DNA of 64,000 nt from Mesorhizobium sp. M2D.F.Ca.ET.226.01.1.1 (GCF_004022705.2 NZ_RZOY02000015.1:62001-126000); one strand, 5' to 3'; shown: positions 48,139-56,506, counted from the stretch's first letter. Notes: a model not told the origin generated them from the sequence alone. Numbers and translations: made by a program.

Positions 48139-48438
48139 TTACTGGATCACCTGGACGACGCGGCGCGTGCCGGGATCGATCAGCACCGTGTGGTCGTTGA
48201 CGACCGCATAGCGGTACTTGACGTCCGGAACGGTCTGCAGCTCGACAGTGTCAGGCACGGTCGAGCCCACGCCAAGCTCCAGGCCAAGCACATTGACCGA
48301 GGCGATCGGGTGCTTGTGGACATATTCCTTGACCACGGTCTGCTGCTCGGGCGTGACGATCACCTCGTCCGCGGCCGCGACGCCGATGCCGGCCATCAGA
48401 GCCAGGCCGGCGACAGCTGGAATGAGGGTGGTTTTCAT
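48139..48438 (-). CDS. DUF1236 periplasmic protein, copy 1
   Basis: A 99-residue protein with a signal peptide (MKTTLIPAVAGLALMAGIG, cleaved after AAA). The mature part is a DUF1236 domain: VIVTPEQQTVVKEYVHKHP and then the conserved VPDTVELQTVPDVKYRYAVV with DPGTRRVVQVIQ. The family is common in Rhizobiales, often in tandem and stress-induced. The promoter has an EcfG-type site. It is a close paralogue of the gene at 49520 and is partly related to the C-terminal half of the protein at 50043. Confidence 0.88.
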   Translation of the reverse strand: MKTTLIPAVAGLALMAGIGVAAADEVIVTPEQQTVVKEYVHKHPIASVNVLGLELGVGSTVPDTVELQTVPDVKYRYAVVNDHTVLIDPGTRRVVQVIQ

Positions 48439-48554
48439 CGTTTCTCTCCTGTTTGGATTCACGACGATCCTTCGGATCGCGTATCAGCGAGCTCCGCCCT
48501 GCCTCCGCGAGGGGCGGAAACATCGGCAGGACGAACATTGGAGCTCCCTGGGCA

Positions 48555-48579
48555 AACGCTGCCGGCGGGGGGTTGTTCC
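48555..48579 (-). promoter_or_regulatory. EcfG-type general stress promoter
   Basis: On the minus strand GGAAC (48579-48575), 16 bases, CGTT (48558-48555), 117 bases before the DUF1236 start at 48438. A second near-match on the plus strand (GGAAC-N16-CATT, 48605) faces the DUF982 gene. Confidence 0.7.
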
Positions 48580-48680
48580 GTCAGCGACAACTAATTGCTC
48601 TGGCGGAACCTTCGCATCGGCTCCGCATTGGAAGGCATTGAAACTGCCCAAGACTTTGAAATCCAAGGGGTGCGGTCGCC

Positions 48681-49040
48681 ATGCGATCAGGTTCCATCAT
48701 AAGCGACATCGAACTTCCGGCTCCGGTTGCGATTGCCGTCGGCGCCGGCTTCAAGCGCGAAATCGCCTCGCTGACCGAGATGCAGAACTTTCTCAAGGAA
48801 TGGCCGCGGGCCTCACAGCGCGAGAGCTGCGCAACGGCGCTGCACGCCTGCGAGGCGGCGCGGGCCGGAGAGATCGATCTCGACAAGGCAAGGCAAGCAT
48901 TCCTGCTCTTCGCGAGGAAGGCGGGGATCGAGTGGACCGGCGCCGATCCGGTGGCGGTGCTGCGCGAGGCGAAGATCAGGCGCAACCGGGCACGCGAAAG
49001 CCCCACACGGCAGCGAGCGCAGCACCCGATGGATCGCTGA
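48681..49040 (+). CDS. DUF982 protein
   Basis: A 119-residue cytoplasmic protein of the DUF982 family, typical of Rhizobiales plasmids and chromosomes. It has the segments PVAIAVGAGFKREIASLTEM, FLKEWPRASQRESCATALHA and ARAGEIDLDKARQAFLLFAR, followed by a charged tail. The ATG at 48681 has no strong ribosome site. A near-consensus EcfG-type sequence (GGAAC-N16-CATT) is 70 bases upstream. The function of the family is not known; it often co-occurs with stress-related genes. Confidence 0.85.
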   Translation: MRSGSIISDIELPAPVAIAVGAGFKREIASLTEMQNFLKEWPRASQRESCATALHACEAARAGEIDLDKARQAFLLFARKAGIEWTGADPVAVLREAKIRRNRARESPTRQRAQHPMDR

Positions 49041-49082
49041 GCTCGGCTGGGCCGACCGGTGATTTTCGGCTGATGGCCGCTG

Positions 49083-49304
49083 TCAGTTCGGCGTCGATTC
49101 GCCCAGCGGCTCGGTGACGAAGGACGCGGCGATCAGATCGTCCGCGTCGATGCGTAGGGAGCCATCGCCGCCCCCCATGATGGCAGCGACCTTCTGAAAG
49201 GTCTTCATCTCATGTTCGGTGATCCGGGCATCGCGCATCCTGGCCTTCAGATCGGCGACGCGCATCCCGAGCGAACGGGATGTTCCGATTTCTCGTTTCG
49301 ACAT
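49083..49304 (-). CDS. Hypothetical small protein with EcfG-type promoter
   Basis: A 73-residue protein from ATG 49304 (GAGGAG ahead). It starts SKREIGTSRSLGMRVADLKA and continues RMRDARITEHEMKTFQKVAA, a helical, charged sequence; the C-terminus is LRIDADDLIAASFVTEPLGE. No domain was recognised. Its promoter contains GGAAC-N17-CGTT, and the neighbours (DUF1236 genes on each side) share this promoter type. It is probably a small stress-induced protein. Confidence 0.7.
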   Translation of the reverse strand: MSKREIGTSRSLGMRVADLKARMRDARITEHEMKTFQKVAAIMGGGDGSLRIDADDLIAASFVTEPLGESTPN

Positions 49305-49410
49305 GTCGGTTAGACTCCTCCCCAACCCGTGCCTGTTTCGCCGCCGCCCGATTCCCGCATCCTGCGCATGCTTGTGTTCTCTATGAGGCAATTTCGAACA
49401 CAGCAACGGC

Positions 49411-49436
49411 AACGCATTGCCCGGAACGAAGGTTCC
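49411..49436 (-). promoter_or_regulatory. EcfG-type general stress promoter
   Basis: On the minus strand GGAAC (49436-49432), 17 bases, CGTT (49414-49411). It lies about 107 bases before the ATG at 49304. Confidence 0.68.
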
Positions 49437-49519
49437 ATTAGCAGACGGTAACGAATTAATACTTGGTTAACGGCCGGCCGCCCTGTCGGCGGCGGGCCGT
49501 CAACTCAGCCGGACGGATC

Positions 49520-49819
49520 TTACTCGATGATCTTGACGATCTTGCGCGTGCCGGGATCGACGACGACCGTCCGGTTCTCGATCACCGCGTAGCGATACTT
49601 GACGTTGGGAACCTCGTGCAACTCAACGGTATCCGGCAAAGCCGTGCCGACGTTGAGTTCCACGCCGGGAACCTTGACCGACGCCAGCGGCTGCTTGTGC
49701 ACGTATTCACGGATGACGGTCTCCTGCTCGGGCTGAATGATGACGTCTTCGGCAGCGGCGGCGCCGATACCGGTCAAGAGCAGCAGGCCCGCGGCGGCGG
49801 TTGTGAGATGCAGTTTCAT
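49520..49819 (-). CDS. DUF1236 periplasmic protein, copy 2
   Basis: A 99-residue protein with a signal peptide (MKLHLTTAAAGLLLLTGIG, cleaved after AAA) and a DUF1236 domain (VIIQPEQETVIREYVHKQP, LPDTVELHEVPNVKYRYAVI, DPGTRKIVKIIE). It is of the same length as copy 1 (48139) and very similar to it, so they are duplicates. Its promoter holds an EcfG-type site. The function is unknown; a general-stress periplasmic role is inferred. Confidence 0.9.
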   Translation of the reverse strand: MKLHLTTAAAGLLLLTGIGAAAAEDVIIQPEQETVIREYVHKQPLASVKVPGVELNVGTALPDTVELHEVPNVKYRYAVIENRTVVVDPGTRKIVKIIE

Positions 49820-49893
49820 CGATATTCTCCTCATTTGTGATGTAATGCCTCTCACGCTGCGCCTGCGATTCACAGCCGGTCGGCACTGTTCGT

Positions 49894-49918
49894 AACGCCC
49901 TTTGGCAGCCCTTGTTCC
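49894..49918 (-). promoter_or_regulatory. EcfG-type general stress promoter
   Basis: On the minus strand GGAAC (49918-49914), 16 bases, CGTT (49897-49894), 75 bases before the start of the second DUF1236 gene. A near-match on the plus strand (GGAAC-N16-GGTT at 49980) faces the repeat-rich DUF1236 gene. Confidence 0.72.
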
Positions 49919-50042
49919 GGCAAAAAATTGCGGACGCCGCTTTTCGCAGGACGTCAGTGGCGCCTGACAAAACAATTTCGGAACAATGCATTCCGGGCGG
50001 GGTTTTCTCAGCGAAGGGACCGACTTTGCGAGGAGAAATCCG

Positions 50043-50957
50043 ATGAAACACCTGCTGATCACGAGCATGATCGCGCTCGGCGTCGGTTGCGGCGCCGCGA
50101 TGGCGCAAACCGAATCCGCGCAACCCAGCGGCGACAATGGGTGCGCCGCCGGCCAGACTGACTGTCAAAAGGGCGGCAAGGCCCAGGGCAAGATGAAGCC
50201 GCAGGCCGAGCAGAAGGCCCAGGGCAAGGCCGGCGCCAATACTGAAGAGCAGGCCCAGGGTCAGGCCGGCGCCAAGACCGACCAAAATGCCCAGGACAAC
50301 ACTACGCTGAAGAAGAAGCAGCAGGCTCAGGGCAAGGCCGGCGCCACCACCGAGCAGAACGCTCAGGGCAACACCAAGATGCAGACCGAACAGAACGCCC
50401 AGGGCAACACCGGCACCAGCACCGAGCAGAACGCCCAGGACAACACCACGCTGAAGAAGAAGCAGCAGGCGCAGGGCAAGACCGGTACCAGCACTGAACA
50501 GAACGCTCAGGGCACGACCAAGACGCAGACCGAGCAGAATGCGCAGAGCAAGACCGGAACAGCCACCGAGCAGAACGCCCAGGGCACGACCAAGATGCAG
50601 ACCGGGCAGAATGCCCAGAGCAAGACCGGCACCAGCACCCAGCAGAATGCCCAGGGTAACACTACTGTCGAGACCGACCAGAACAAGACGGCCTCGATCA
50701 ACAATGTGACGGTCGAGCAGAGGACGCAGGTCACGCAGATCCTCCACGAGACCAAGGTGGAGCCGGTCCGCGACGTCAGCTTCGACATCTCGGTCGGCGT
50801 TGAGGTGCCGCGGCACAAGATCCGCCTGCATCGGCTGCCGGCCCGTATCGTCAAGATCGTCCCGGCCTACGAAGGCTATGAGTATTTCGTGCTCGCCGAC
50901 GGGCGCATCGTCATCGTCGACCCCGACACTTACAAGATCGTGCTGATCCTGACCTGA
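50043..50957 (+). CDS. DUF1236 protein with long tandem-repeat region
   Basis: A 304-residue secreted protein: signal peptide (MKHLLITSMIALGVGCGAAM, cleaved after AQ), then about 185 residues of degenerate repeats built from TEQNAQGxT and LKKKQQAQGK units (about 11 residues per half-unit), and a C-terminal DUF1236 domain (from about residue 215: VEQRTQVTQILHETKVEPVR, VEVPRHKIRLHRLPARIVKI, DPDTYKIVLILT). The Gln/Asn/Thr/Lys repeats look disordered and hydrophilic, like anhydrobiosis- or osmoprotectant-type proteins. A strong terminator follows. A near-consensus EcfG site lies upstream. Confidence 0.85.
   Translation: MKHLLITSMIALGVGCGAAMAQTESAQPSGDNGCAAGQTDCQKGGKAQGKMKPQAEQKAQGKAGANTEEQAQGQAGAKTDQNAQDNTTLKKKQQAQGKAGATTEQNAQGNTKMQTEQNAQGNTGTSTEQNAQDNTTLKKKQQAQGKTGTSTEQNAQGTTKTQTEQNAQSKTGTATEQNAQGTTKMQTGQNAQSKTGTSTQQNAQGNTTVETDQNKTASINNVTVEQRTQVTQILHETKVEPVRDVSFDISVGVEVPRHKIRLHRLPARIVKIVPAYEGYEYFVLADGRIVIVDPDTYKIVLILT
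50200..50690 (+). repeat. Coding tandem repeats in the DUF1236 protein
   Basis: Imperfect 33- and 66-base units based on CAGAACGCCCAGGGCAAC and GACCGAGCAGAACGC. They keep the reading frame and explain the Gln/Asn/Thr-rich protein segment. This is not a CRISPR array: there are no unique spacers and the whole stretch is coding. Confidence 0.8.
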
Positions 50958-50975
50958 TCCGCACGGCATCACGAG

Positions 50976-51013
50976 AAAAAGGCCCGCCCTTCGTTCGGCG
51001 GGCCTTTTTTTTG
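50976..51013 (+). terminator. Rho-independent terminator
   Basis: AAAAAGGCCCGCC-CTTCGTTC-GGCGGGCCTTTTTTTT, one of the strongest in the window. It ends the repeat-rich DUF1236 gene. Confidence 0.92.
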
Positions 51014-51312
51014 CGAGACTTGAAGGCGCCCCGAAGGCGCGCGGCGTCTCCTGCCCGCGCCCGGCGGGCGCCGCGTTCCATCAGGTGTTGCTTGAATGCG
51101 GGTTCCTTGGGAACGATTTGGCGCAACTCGCGGTTCTCACACATAAGTCCTGCGTCCGTGGTCCCAACCAGACCGGACGAAAGTGCGAGGGAACCGCCGA
51201 CGACCCCGTTGCGGCTTGCGGTCCACTCGGAAAAGGTGCATGGGTCATGACGGGTAGAGATTTGGGCGAGATCGTCGACGACCGGACAAGGTCGCGGCGC
51301 TCGGTTGGGCAC

Positions 51313-51612
51313 ATGTATTTTCCGCAGTTCCTTGTAGGAATGGTGGCGACGCTTCTGGTGATCCTGGGCTGGACATTCATGTCCACCGGATCGATCTGGG
51401 AGGCATTGGGCTGGACAGTCCTTGCCGCCGTCATTTTGCAGGCCGGCTATTTCGCGGCGGTGCTGTGGCTTGTCCAGCGCGAAGGCCGCGCGGCCGACCA
51501 GGCCAAGCCGAGCGATGGCGCCGCCTCGCCTGCGAAATTGCCTGGCCCGTTCGAGCGCGACGGCATCATCCAGGCGGTCATTTCGCTGTTTTTTCCGAAG
51601 CTGTTGCCTTAG
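51313..51612 (+). CDS. exoX: Exopolysaccharide production repressor (ExoX/PsiA type)
   Basis: A 99-residue inner-membrane protein of the ExoX-type repressors of exopolysaccharide synthesis: MYFPQFLVGMVATLLVILG and then TGSIWEALGWTVLAAVILQA, GYFAAVLWLVQ form two membrane helices, followed by a cytoplasmic tail. In Sinorhizobium the balance of ExoX to ExoY controls the first sugar transfer in succinoglycan synthesis. ATG 51313 gives the family start MYFPQF; an ATG at 51247 (MTGRD) is possible. No exo genes are nearby, so the role here is by homology only. Confidence 0.8.
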   Translation: MYFPQFLVGMVATLLVILGWTFMSTGSIWEALGWTVLAAVILQAGYFAAVLWLVQREGRAADQAKPSDGAASPAKLPGPFERDGIIQAVISLFFPKLLP

Positions 51613-51883
51613 CCGGCGGCAGCCTGCTGGCGAATGGCCGGCCAATCGCTTTGCCCGGAGACCGGCTGCAAACCGTTTCGCCCGACACACCGCACTCCTC
51701 TGCTCGAGCACAGCGAGCCGGGCTAGCCCTGGCGTTATGCTTCCGAAGCGCAATCAATTTGGCATTGTCGCCAGCGCCCGTCCGCACCCAGTGTTGTTCG
51801 GCCCAAGGCTAACGGCCGTCTTGCCTGGCTCTTCGGTTGGAGGCTCCAACCCGTCCAAGCCGAAGCCCCTGCTCGACGGCAAG

Positions 51884-52291
51884 CTAGCGCGCCGTGGCTG
51901 GTGAAGCGGAGCGCACAGTCTCCGACGACGAGAAGACGACGAAGCCAAAGACCAGCACTGCAGCGGCGACGATCAGGGAGCCTATCGCCACGACCGGCTC
52001 GATCTCCGGATGGCCTGCCGCCAGCATCCAGTAGAGCGCCGGTAGCATGATCACGATGCCGACCGTATAGAGGCCGTAGTGGATCATGGCGATGCGGCGC
52101 TCGGCCTTGGCAGGGTTGAGCGCATAATAGCCGCCGAAGATGGCGCTGGTGACCCAGCCAAGAAGGTTTATGTGGGCATGCGCCGGGAAGGCGCCGTGAT
52201 CGCCCGAAATCGCCATCTGCAGCCCGGCGGCGATGCCCAGGATGAGAAAGACTATGGCCGTCTTGAAGAAGAGTTCCGATACGCGTGGCAT
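51884..52291 (-). CDS. Small four-helix membrane protein, heme-copper-oxidase-like
   Basis: A 135-residue membrane protein with four hydrophobic helices (FFKTAIVFLILGIAAGLQMA; INLLGWVTSAIFGGYYAL; GLYTVGIVIMLPALYWMLAA; VAIGSLIVAAAVLVFGFVVF). AHAHINLLGWV near residue 38-48 is the motif at the heme ligand helix of heme-copper oxidase subunit I, and small proteins of this kind are known in rhizobia. The remaining ligands are missing, so a heme-binding or regulatory role only is suggested. It ends before a run of repeats. Confidence 0.7.
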   Translation of the reverse strand: MPRVSELFFKTAIVFLILGIAAGLQMAISGDHGAFPAHAHINLLGWVTSAIFGGYYALNPAKAERRIAMIHYGLYTVGIVIMLPALYWMLAAGHPEIEPVVAIGSLIVAAAVLVFGFVVFSSSETVRSASPATAR

Positions 52292-52368
52292 TCTGTTGTC
52301 CCTCCCAATGCCTCTGTGGACCCGACTCTATGAAGTCTATATCCAGCAAGCCATATTAGCCATGGCGC

Positions 52369-52580
52369 ACCTAAAGCAATTCCAGGAAAAGTGTGAGCGG
52401 TTTTCCGTCAGGAATTGCGTCAAAACAAGGAGATAGAGCGGTTCACCGTTTCCGTGAAACGGTGAACCGCTCTAAAGCGCGTCGCGATCTTTCAGATTCG
52501 CTCCATGCGCTTCAGGTATTTGATTTTCCGCATGTCTTTATCCCGAAACCGGTTCCCACTTTCGGGAGACATGCTTTAGG
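52369..52580. repeat. Long composite mosaic intergenic element
   Basis: Four modules in a row: AATTCCAGGAAAAGTG.../...GGAATTGCG, GAGCGGTTCACCGTTTCC.../...AAACGGTGAACCGCTC, AAAGCGCGTCGCGATC.../...ATGCGC, and GCATGTCTTTATCCCG.../...CGGGAGACATGC. Each module is palindromic. It shows that single copies elsewhere are parts of the same mosaic family. Confidence 0.88.
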
Positions 52581-52620
52581 TCGGTGAAGCCGTCGGACGA
52601 AAGCCGAGAGGCGGCTTGGC

Positions 52621-52656
52621 AAAAAAAGGCTCGCCCATTTCGGAGCGAGCCAAAAA
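52621..52656 (-). terminator. Rho-independent terminator (minus strand)
   Basis: GGCTCGC-CCATTTCGGA-GCGAGCC with A-tracts on both sides, giving a U-tract on the minus strand. It ends the cytochrome b561 transcript, which passes through the repeat at 52779-52880. Confidence 0.7.
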
Positions 52657-52778
52657 GGGGGCCGGGCTTGAGGTCGGCCAGGTTGCCACCTGAATTTCAA
52701 ACTTGGTTAACGTAGCAGAGGTTGAGGTTTATTCCACAGGAATAGTGGACGGACCAAGTGGCGTTTCAAGAACGTCTC

Positions 52779-52880
52779 CAAAGCGCGTCGCGATCTTTCA
52801 GATTCGCTCCCTGCGCTTTAGTTTTGATTTTACGCATGTCTTTATCCCGAAACCGGTTCCCATTTTCGAGAGACATGCTT
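52779..52880. repeat. Mosaic palindromic intergenic element
   Basis: AAAGCGCGTCGCGATC...CCTGCGCTTTAG and TACGCATGTCTTTATCCCG...CGAGAGACATGCTT. The stop codon of the adjacent cytochrome gene touches its end. Confidence 0.85.
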
Positions 52881-53375
52881 CTAACCAGCGGGCGAAAGCA
52901 TGCGCTTCAGCGTCCCGTCCTTCAGCCAGAACTGGTGGTACAGCGCGGCAAGGGCGTGGACGGCGATCAGCACGATGAACGCAGGCTTGGCGAGCGAATG
53001 GATATCCCCCCAGGGATCGCCCACATAGAATGCCAGCAACCCGGCCGCGGGTGTCGCCAACAACAGCACATAGAACAGGCCGTGTGATACATGCGCGGTG
53101 ATTTGCATCCATCTCTGCCCCCGATTGGTCGGCGCCGGCGCGCCGGATGCGAGCCTGAGGACCAATCGAACGAGCACGAGCGCAAGGATGGCCAGGCCGA
53201 CCCAGTAGTGAGCGGATCCGAGCGCCTGGTCCGACGCGGATGCGAACTGTCCGTTTTCAACGGCGTCCGCGACGGTTGTCATGCTCTCGCCGAAGAAAAG
53301 CTGAAATAAAACGAGCACCGCTATCAACCAATGCAGCGTGATTTGATAAGTTGAATATCCGCTTGCGGTTTTCAT
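52881..53375 (-). CDS. Cytochrome b561
   Basis: A 164-residue four-helix membrane protein of the bacterial cytochrome b561 family, which passes electrons from quinol to acceptors. Histidines for heme b lie in YSTYQITLHWLIAVLVLFQL (near residue 15), YWVGLAILALVLVRLVLRLA, HVSHGLFYVLLLATPAAGLL and VLIAVHALAALYHQFW. ATG 53375 follows an unrelated upstream stretch. Its stop codon abuts a mosaic repeat, and a terminator lies after that. No operon partners. Confidence 0.93.
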   Translation of the reverse strand: MKTASGYSTYQITLHWLIAVLVLFQLFFGESMTTVADAVENGQFASASDQALGSAHYWVGLAILALVLVRLVLRLASGAPAPTNRGQRWMQITAHVSHGLFYVLLLATPAAGLLAFYVGDPWGDIHSLAKPAFIVLIAVHALAALYHQFWLKDGTLKRMLSPAG

Positions 53376-53621
53376 TGCATTGAATCCCTTGGCAATGAGG
53401 CGTCCCACGCCTTCGCGTTACTGAATAGGTAAAAAGAGCATGGCTAAATTTGGGTCCAAATCTCCCGCAATTGTGGCCGCAATCTTACAGTTTCGTATGA
53501 TGGGCGGCCCGCGCCGGCCATAGCTGTTCAAAGCCAGGTGCTGCGCCTTGCATGCGCGCAGCATTTGGGCAATGCTGCGGATCGGGGGAGTGGTTTCCGT
53601 GATTTCGGAAGCACAATTACA

Positions 53622-54164
53622 ATGTTCATTGACTACTACGAGCTCCTGGAAATTAGCCCGAAGGCCAATTCAGAAACAATCGAGCGGATTTTCCGCTACT
53701 TTGCGATGCGCTACCATCCCGACAATCGGGAAACTGGCAATGAAGCGCGCTTCAGCGAGATCGTCGAAGCCCATAATACGCTACGCGACCCGGTCAAACG
53801 GGCCCAGTACGATATCGTTTACCGCGAGCATCTGGGCCTTCGTCACGAACTTACCGAGGAGGCGCGCGACGCCCGCGGCTTGGCGAGGGATTCCGTCATC
53901 CAGGCCAATCTGCTGTCGCTTCTCTATGTGAGGCGGCGGCGAGACGTCAACAATCCAGGCATCGGTGACGAGGAGCTCGAACGCCTGTCAGGCTGCCCGC
54001 GCGAGCATCTCGAGTTTCACCTCTGGTACCTTAAGGCGAAGGGCTTTATCGGCAGGACCGAAAACGGGACATTCGCCATCACAGTGGAAGGCATCGATCA
54101 CGCCGGCACCATGGGCGGGAAGGATCGCGCCGACGCCACCCGCCTGCTCAATCACGCCGATTAA
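53622..54164 (+). CDS. J-domain (DnaJ-like) protein
   Basis: A 180-residue cytosolic co-chaperone. The first 65 residues are a J domain (IDYYELLEISPKANSETIER) with the essential HPD motif at 32-34 (MRYHPDNRET). The rest has no Gly/Phe-rich or zinc-finger part; it holds a winged-helix-like segment (IGDEELERLSGCPREHLEFH, LWYLKAKGFIGRTENGTFAI). This is a class C J protein with a likely client-specific role. Its TAA stop is the first codon of a mosaic repeat. Its ATG has no obvious ribosome site. Confidence 0.88.
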   Translation: MFIDYYELLEISPKANSETIERIFRYFAMRYHPDNRETGNEARFSEIVEAHNTLRDPVKRAQYDIVYREHLGLRHELTEEARDARGLARDSVIQANLLSLLYVRRRRDVNNPGIGDEELERLSGCPREHLEFHLWYLKAKGFIGRTENGTFAITVEGIDHAGTMGGKDRADATRLLNHAD

Positions 54165-54366
54165 AGCTGGTTTCCCGAAAGCGGTAACCGGTTTCGGGAT
54201 AACGACATGCGCAAAATCAAAACCCAAAGCGCATGGAGCGGATCTGAACGCTTCGCGACGCGCTTTAGAGCGTTTCATTTCACGGAAACGGCGAACCGCT
54301 CTATCTCCTTGTTTTGACGCAATACCTGACGGAAAACCGCTCACACTTTTCCTGGAATTGCTCTAG
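54163..54366. repeat. Long composite mosaic intergenic element
   Basis: Inverted order relative to the copy at 52369: GGTTTCCCGAAAGCGG...CGGGATAACGACATGCGC, CAAAGCGCATGGAGCGG...GACGCGCTTTA, GAGCGTTTCATTTCACGG...GCGAACCGCTC, and CGCAATACCTGACGG...TTTTCCTGGAATTGCTC. Its first bases are the stop codon of the J-domain gene. Confidence 0.86.
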
Positions 54367-55062
54367 GTCGGCCCCGGCATCAAAAGCCCGCCTACTGGTG
54401 CTTGAACCAGTGGCGGGCTCAATTGAAGCAACAGCTACATCCCTGAGGAATCGACCGTCGTCTTCTCAACTCCCCATCTCTGGGCTCGGTTTCGCCGGGG
54501 GCGGCGGAGTCTGAACCATGCACCTTGGCGGGCAAGAACAGGGAGCGCGACACTACATTGGCGTTGCGTGTCGGCGAATACAAGGCGACTGAGGTCCGAC
54601 GCGCCGGCGCATTGGCCCGTGCTGACCCGTCAAGGGTCATTGCGGCAAAGACGTCCCCGGCAACAGCTTGACGCAATCCCGCACATGGGCAGCGCGTGGG
54701 TATCAAAAGTTGTTGCCAGCCTGCCCATGCCAAGCGATAGGTGTATCGGGACGCGACATTCTTCCGCGCGAGTCTGCACACTCACGAACATCCGCACCGC
54801 CGGGTCGGCGTCTTGGCTTTCATTCGCCAGCAGGGCGCCGGCCCCTCCCCGAAAACAGGTGGCAACCTGTTGCGGGACCGACACCCAACAATGCGGCTCC
54901 CGCTTTTGGCTCGCCTCGACCGAGGCGAGCCATTTTTCTTCCGGAGACCGCAAGTGCGTGGACGCTGCCACGTCGACAGAAAAAAGCCGCCGGGCGGGGG
55001 CCCGGCGGCATGGCAGTTCACCCTCTGGCAGCTCGCCCTCTAACGGGTCCGCCGCGATCGCG
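54367..55062. other. Gap without recognised gene, several hairpins
   Basis: About 700 bases. Hairpins: AGCCCGCC...GGCGGGCT (54385-54420), GGCTCGCCTCG-ACC-GAGGCGAGCC (about 54916-54939), and the terminator at 54981-55011. Reading frames exist on both strands but none begins with a ribosome site or resembles a family. tRNA and tmRNA were sought and not found. It may be decayed DNA. Confidence 0.45.
54981..55011 (-). terminator. Rho-independent terminator (minus strand)
   Basis: GCCGCCGGGC-GGGG-GCCCGGCGGC with an A-tract to its left, which becomes a U-tract on the minus strand. It lies about 50 bases after the stop of the Gly-rich secreted protein gene (55063). Confidence 0.8.
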
Positions 55063-55863
55063 TCACGGCGTGGACGTCGCCGCGGCGGCCTGGTCGATCT
55101 TGTCGGCCAGCACGCCCTTGGCCCAGTCCGTCACCTGCTGATCGACCGGCTTGTTGGCCATGTCCTGCAGGGCGGCGTCGAGTGAGGCGTCATCGGGGGC
55201 CGGCGTATTGGTCACCGCGGTCTGGGCATCGGTGATCGCCTGGTTGTCGGCGGTGATTGCCGCGTTTTGCGCGTCGATCTGCGCCTGAACATCGGCTTTC
55301 TGCGCATCGAGAGCCGCCTGCTGTTCGGGCGTGAAGCCGGTCGTGTCGGTCGCATTGAGGTCGGCGAGCTGCTGAGTGAGATCGGCGAGCTTGCCCTGGT
55401 CGGCCGCCAGCTGGGCGTTTGCCGCGTCGAGCTTGGCCTGCGCGTTCTGGGCTGCCGCGGCCTGCGTCACATAGGCCTGGACGCCGGCGAACTTCTTGCT
55501 CTTGGAATTCATATAGGCATTGATGTTGCGCTGGAGCGAATTCAGCCGGCCGAGCTTGGCGTGAAGGTTCTTCTCCTTCGGCGCGGCGGCGGCCGTCGTC
55601 TCATCGGTCGTCGTGTCGTCGGTCGAAACATCAGCTGTCGCGTCGTCGGTGCCCTTGTTGTGGCCGTGAGCAGAAGAGGACTTGCCATGCTCGGCGCCGC
55701 TGTTGCCGTTACCCTTGCCGCCGGAATTGCCGCCGCCGTTTCCGTTGCCGCCGCTATGGCCATTGCCGCCGCCATGGCCGTTACCGTTGCCGGCAAGCGC
55801 TGGGGCGGCCGCGAGCGCCAGAATGGCAAGGGATGCCAGAAGTGTTTTGCGCATTGTTGTCAT
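55063..55863 (-). CDS. Secreted Gly/Asn-rich protein with coiled-coil domain
   Basis: A 266-residue secreted protein. The signal peptide (MRKTLLASLAILALAAAPAL, cleaved after AG) is followed by about 50 residues rich in Gly, Asn and His, then an Asp/Thr-rich stretch, and from residue 100 a long Ala/Gln/Asp/Leu-rich coiled-coil region (LHAKLGRLNSLQRNINAYMN; AQAKLDAANAQLAADQGKLA; QKADVQAQIDAQNAAITADN). Such proteins form extended structures at the cell surface. ATG 55863 has GGAGA ahead; ATG 55854 is also possible. Function unknown. Confidence 0.78.
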   Translation of the reverse strand: MTTMRKTLLASLAILALAAAPALAGNGNGHGGGNGHSGGNGNGGGNSGGKGNGNSGAEHGKSSSAHGHNKGTDDATADVSTDDTTTDETTAAAAPKEKNLHAKLGRLNSLQRNINAYMNSKSKKFAGVQAYVTQAAAAQNAQAKLDAANAQLAADQGKLADLTQQLADLNATDTTGFTPEQQAALDAQKADVQAQIDAQNAAITADNQAITDAQTAVTNTPAPDDASLDAALQDMANKPVDQQVTDWAKGVLADKIDQAAAATSTP

Positions 55864-56209
55864 TGTGCTTCTCCGCAGATCAATCAGCTTTCAGGCCCAA
55901 CCGCTAGGCAGCCTCTTATGAGAATTTGCTAATGGCGTCGGATAAACTTTAAGCAATTGCGGTTGCGAAATGAGAGGAGGCCTCACGTCGCATAGGGATC
56001 GTCGCCAAATACGTCGGTAAGCCATTGAAACTAAACATAAATACAAAGGGCCGAGCTACCTTGGGCCGTTTGGAACAAAGAAGACCCTCGTTCCGCCGGA
56101 CCAAGGTCCGAAGCCTTTGTTGCTTTGTAAGAAACGGCAAAGCAGAAACGTCAGCGCCGTCCGACAAGAGGGCTCAGCGCCGGCAGAAAATGCGCATGGT
56201 CCGGCGTGG
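55864..56209. other. Intergenic gap without recognised gene
   Basis: About 345 bases, with a moderately AT-rich part near 55920-56040. No palindrome of note, repeat copy or RNA gene was seen. Confidence 0.4.
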
Positions 56210-56506
56210 CTAGAGGGAAAGATCCGCCGGGTTCGTGTCGCCGGCATCCTGATCCGTCGGCGCCTCGGCCCCTTGTCCATCGCCGGAGCCACCGGCGGAA
56301 AGCACGGTCAGGTCCATCCGCGCGATCCGGGACGCGGCTTTTCCCTGGGCGTTCGGTTCGTCGTCGCCGGTCTCCAGGACAGAGGCCTTGGCAAGATGGC
56401 CGATGCTGTCGGCGCTCTTGCCCGGGAAGGTTTCCGAAGATGGCTGCGGCTTGCTCGTATGATGCACTGCGCCGGCGCCGTGCTGGCTTCCAACGGGGGA
56501 GGTCAT
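56210..56506 (-). CDS. Hypothetical small hydrophilic protein
   Basis: A 98-residue protein from ATG 56506 (AGGAG ahead). It is hydrophilic and low in complexity (TSPVGSQHGAGAVHHTSKPQ; SIGHLAKASVLETGDDEPNA; GSGDGQGAEAPTDQDAGDTN) and probably unfolded. It is a rhizobial-type hypothetical protein of unknown function. Confidence 0.6.
   Translation of the reverse strand: MTSPVGSQHGAGAVHHTSKPQPSSETFPGKSADSIGHLAKASVLETGDDEPNAQGKAASRIARMDLTVLSAGGSGDGQGAEAPTDQDAGDTNPADLSL

Larger units (their letters stand above)
52292..52880. other. Gap built mostly of mosaic repeats
   Basis: About 590 bases. It contains one long composite mosaic element (52369-52580), a terminator hairpin (52621-52656) on the minus strand, and another element copy (52779-52880). 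No coding sequence is seen. Confidence 0.7.

Noticed and set aside
50200..50690. Regular repeats that could be mistaken for a CRISPR array
   Set aside because: The repeats are imperfect, have no unique spacers, and lie wholly within an intact coding frame encoding a Gln/Asn/Thr-rich protein.
54430..54980. tmRNA or tRNA-like gene in the large gap
   Set aside because: A GGTTCAGACTCC-like segment on the minus strand resembles a T-arm but has no acceptor pairing or tag sequence, and other features of a tmRNA or tRNA are absent.
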